Below the pieces are notes generated by a model. It worked only from the letters and a program-made list of their open reading frames with translations, did no database searches and had not been told where the DNA came from. The translations under genes and the position numbers were made by a program. Shown here one piece after another: positions 62,021 to 64,000 of a stretch of 64,000 bases of DNA. This DNA comes from Tomocerus qinae. Its lineage: Eukaryota > Arthropoda > Collembola > Entomobryomorpha > Tomoceridae. The stretch lies in contig CM034547.1 of assembly GCA_020055645.1 (NCBI GenBank), forward strand, positions 69,970,884 to 70,034,883, given 5' to 3'. Position 1 is the first letter of the stretch; each line of letters begins with the position of its first letter.

Positions 62021-64000
62021 GCTGGACTTTGTATCTCGCCCGTTTTCATAGTGTTAACCATCCGGCGTTTATTAAATTCCCGGCGTCTAGCGTAGAAAGT
62101 TGGAGGATTGTTTGTTTGCTTTGATTTAGTATAAATACCTTATAGACACCACAGAAATCGAATTTTGAGAGGAAGAGCGTTAGCTACTGATTCAGCATCG
62201 TTTGTGCTGTGATGGATCATTTTGACTGGATTTACAGTTTACAGCAGGTATTTACAAATGGACTGATGAACGAAGGAACTTTTTTCGGATCTGAACTTGT
62301 ATCTATTCAGCTCTGGCTTGTGATCACCCAAAATCTAATTATTCCAGATTGGTTCTTATTTTGTGGTTCTGATTGTAGTAAGAGAAACTTTGGTATAGTA
62401 GTAGGGTTAAGGTGTCGCTAGACTTGTTTTCAGCACAAGTTATTTAATGCTGAATGCGTTCATTTGGAGAGCAAGGACATGTATCTGTGAATAGAGAGAG
62501 TTGATTTGGTTCATCCAAACTTACATCAGAGAGTCGCAGTTGGAAATGGGCAGCTTAATGCGAGATGACAATTGACAGTTTGGTGTCTAATGACTTTCTC
62601 CGACTACGAAATAGATTCAACCAGCGAGAGATTGCCCAGCTGAGTTTCCAAATAGAATATCCTTCATTAATGAATGCCACCTGACGTCCTCCCTCCCTCG
62701 CAGCGTGTGTGTGTGACTAGTGCGAAGCTTCAACAGAGTCCTGAAATGGAAAACAGAAAAAGCTGTCATTAAATTCCTTTCCTTCACAAAGTCAAGAGAA
62801 AGCCTTTGGCCATGCCATTCACGACAACGACCATTCTAATATCAACAGACGGATTTACACAGCCATACCTATGTCTTGTAAAAATGTTCGCATATCGCAC
62901 AAGGACAAGCTGAAAGACCTTTACCTTTATCAAATACGCAGAAAGAAATATAGAGACAATGAGCAGAGTATTTGCATTTACATTCGTTTCACATACTATG
63001 CCAGTAGGTAGCTACATCATCTAAATTCAGGCTTATTACCTTCAACAAACACAACTGATTGACCCGTATGTTTGCGTAACATTTTTGTCAGTAGGGAGTA
63101 AGAATGTATTCCTACACTAAGTAGTGTATATAGGCATATATACTGTATAATTCTGCAGATAACTGCCCGAACCCATAATAATGTTGAATTATGCGGCTGA
63201 GAATATAAATTATTTTAATTCACCTGTTTACATTTCAGAATGACGTAGTTTATTCCTTTCGTTAAGGCTTCTACAGAATCACCAAGCATTTTACAGTTCA
63301 TTGCAGCTTAACATTTTTAGAAATCTTGTGTATAGAAAAATATATAATCAACCTATATATAAAGTTGTTTGTATCTATGTTGCCTGTATGTATGTCTCAA
63401 TCTATCTATGCCATGCCAGATGCCCTGGATATTGCGGCTTTTTGTTGAAATGCGCATGCGTGTATGTCATATCGACTATAGGATAACATTAGCTTGCTTC
63501 GAAATTAAACCAAACGTGGGTGCTTAAATATTTGAAAATCAGCAACAGTACTGGTGACCTAGTATTAAATAAATAATTTGTTGAAAGCACCAAATAAATT
63601 TTACTTTCCATTCTATGTTCACATAACTTTTTATTTGGGTCTAGAACGGAGGTGGCTGTAGCTATCGATATTGTGCGCAGTGCTTGGTGGCAATGCAATA
63701 AGAGTTTTCCAGTGGTTTGTTTGGCGTAATTACTTTCTTTTGATTGAAATTGGGGAAGTGGACATAATAAAGGCACATTTCCAAAGAGGATAGTTAAGAC
63801 TAGTTAAGAGACAACTCAATTACGTACCTACTGTAGTAGTTGTAGAGACTCTATTGTAGAGAGTCATAGAGTAAGTATGCTGTAGCGGGTTATGGGGATA
63901 TTTAAATGTGGGTGAGCCAATCCGCGAGAGTAGAGAGGGACGCACATCGCACATTCTAATGTGGGGATAGTTAGACGGGAGAACGGAGCGGAAAGAGTGG

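Larger units (their letters stand above)
58772..64000. other. Region upstream of the receptor
   Basis: Presumably holds the receptor 5' UTR and promoter. Apart from the candidate UTR exon at 59075-59231 and the MITE at 61906 I see short simple repeats (for example TAGG-rich runs near 60470 and (GT)n near 62706) and no gene. Confidence 0.65.

Overview
The window looks like a piece of a large, AT-rich arthropod (probably insect) nuclear genome. Nearly all of it is one host gene, read on the minus strand: a rhodopsin-family neuropeptide receptor that I identify as the allatotropin receptor (orexin-receptor-like). I could join its six coding exons by hand with consistent splice phases: 58771-58355, 34504-34357, 31677-31393, 14107-13954, 12611-12499 and 5072-4954. 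Together they give a 411-residue protein with all seven membrane segments and a stop codon. The gene spans about 54 kb because its introns (about 23.8, 2.7, 17.3, 1.3 and 7.4 kb) are full of transposon remnants. I cannot name the order or species.

The most notable element sits in intron 5, on the same strand as the receptor. It is a compact unit of about 2.5 kb (9551-12050) bounded by 33-bp perfect terminal inverted repeats. Almost all of it is one intact three-exon gene encoding a 602-residue protein of the 'uncharacterized / DUF7869' type common in arthropod gene sets. Inverted repeats, an intact reading frame, a zinc-finger-like N-terminus and an RNase-H-like core with acidic residues together suggest an autonomous cut-and-paste DNA transposon whose transposase is normally annotated only as an uncharacterized protein.

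Other structure: (i) a 692-bp near-perfect palindrome (30662-31353) that ends 40 bp from the splice donor of receptor exon 3; (ii) an 812-bp Mutator-like deletion derivative (29019-29830) with about 150-bp TIRs, a perfect 9-bp target duplication and a leftover FLYWCH-like N-terminal ORF; (iii) a 24-bp minisatellite of about 25 units (33488-34080); (iv) TTAA-flanked MITEs at 3288, 13538, 36937 and 57288; (v) hAT-like MITEs with 8-bp duplications at 6290, 14703, 43151 and 61906, with further copies at 40443 and 46625; (vi) several more inverted-repeat elements.

The flanks (1-4953 and 58772-64000) contain no gene I can support beyond UTR-type candidates for the receptor. No rRNA, tRNA, CRISPR or prokaryotic feature was seen. 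Most short open reading frames in the window are chance frames in AT-rich DNA or the reverse complement of real exons.
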